Of a stretch of DNA of 64,000 nt, positions 63,830 through 64,000 are shown in pieces; positions within the stretch are counted from its first letter, which is position 1; every line of letters starts with the position of its first letter. The stretch is from Acidobacterium sp. (lineage in GTDB: Bacteria; Acidobacteriota; Terriglobia; Terriglobales; Acidobacteriaceae). The translations under genes were made by a program, and so were the position numbers. The notes under the pieces are model-generated. The model was not told where the DNA came from. It saw only the letters and a program-made list of their open reading frames with translations, and searched no databases. The stretch spans positions 1 to 64,000 of the forward strand of contig PMUI01000101.1 of assembly GCA_003166955.1 (NCBI GenBank). Direction: 5' to 3'.

Positions 63830-64000
63830 ATGGACATCTCTCGGCCCGATATTAAGAAGAAGAAGCTCCGCCGGCAGATCATTGTGCTGGCCATCGTTGC
63901 ACTCGGCGTGACTGCGGCCGCCTGGGCTGTCATGCGTCTCAAGCCTGCGGTTCCCACCGTGGATGCCAGCACAGTCTGGCCCGACACCGTCAAGCGCGGC
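63830..64000 (+). CDS. RND efflux periplasmic adaptor (partial, cut by window end)
   Basis: The first 57 codons of a gene: MDISRPDIKKKKLRRQ and a membrane segment (IIVLAIVALGVTAAAW), followed by VMRLKPAVPTVDASTVWPD. This N-terminus is like HlyD/AcrA-type adaptors. The rest lies outside the window. Confidence 0.7.
   Translation, partial: MDISRPDIKKKKLRRQIIVLAIVALGVTAAAWAVMRLKPAVPTVDASTVWPDTVKRG

Overview
The window reads as chromosomal DNA of an Acidobacteriota member, most likely class Terriglobia (the Acidobacteriaceae / Granulicella / Terriglobus / Edaphobacter neighbourhood). This is inferred from gene content, because no rRNA or tRNA gene is present. The main pointers are a PadR regulator coupled to an ADOP-type MacB/FtsX permease, a hopanoid block (ispH, shc, hpnH), large TPR/outer-membrane proteins, a GC-rich genome with strong GC3 bias, and many GTG/TTG starts. 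No prophage, IS element, CRISPR array, rRNA or tRNA was found. About 52 protein genes are called.

Layout. (1) 1-10 kb: padR-ADOP permease (minus), then dprA and topA (plus), closed by a perfect 18-bp terminator hairpin that also ends a minus-strand porin gene. (2) 10-20 kb: a secreted LmbE/PIG-L deacetylase, an APC permease, a PH-like protein and mobA in an ATGA-coupled run. Then come an orphan MlaF-like ATPase, nadE, a DsbA-family thiol protein and an isochorismatase-fold hydrolase. The mobA reading frame runs through three 45-bp palindromic repeats. (3) 20-40.5 kb: a small conserved-looking gene with a textbook promoter, then a long cell-surface polysaccharide locus. The locus holds a TPR protein, an NTP_transf_5-like protein, a 1441-aa TPR + beta-barrel protein, a GT4 and a GT2 glycosyltransferase, a multi-spanning membrane protein, three translationally coupled exported proteins, a GH99-like lipoprotein, a Wzx/MOP flippase fused to a ParB-like DGNHR domain, a STAS protein and a thymidylate-kinase-like P-loop kinase. 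Its mix of parts (TPR-barrel exporter, GT4, MOP flippase, glycoside hydrolase) recalls the Pel system without being recognisably Pel. It is the best candidate here for an undescribed system.

(4) 40.5-48.4 kb: a LuxR-type regulator with a degenerate receiver, dcd, an HU gene behind a clear sigma70 promoter, an M50 protease, a DUF1330 protein, a frameshifted secreted protein, two zinc-ribbon membrane proteins (one a PrsW-type protease) and a GT39 transferase. (5) 48.4-53.3 kb: a hopanoid operon on the minus strand (ispH-shc-hpnH-small protein), whose first gene looks leaderless. (6) 53.4-64 kb: an NmrA-like protein, yceH, a radical SAM/SPASM gene coupled to a hemG/hemY-type oxidase (probable haem synthesis pair), a membrane protein, a decayed marR, an M61 peptidase, a small membrane protein, a DUF433/DUF5615-like toxin-antitoxin pair with a 9-bp-period operator, tmk, and the start of an RND adaptor gene cut by the window edge.

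Several short intergenic repeats recur: a GTCATCCTGAGCG element (once inside a coding region), a GGTTCTTAGC decamer at three sites, and a C-rich CCCTRTA tract. All functional calls come from reading motifs by eye; none has been checked by database search.
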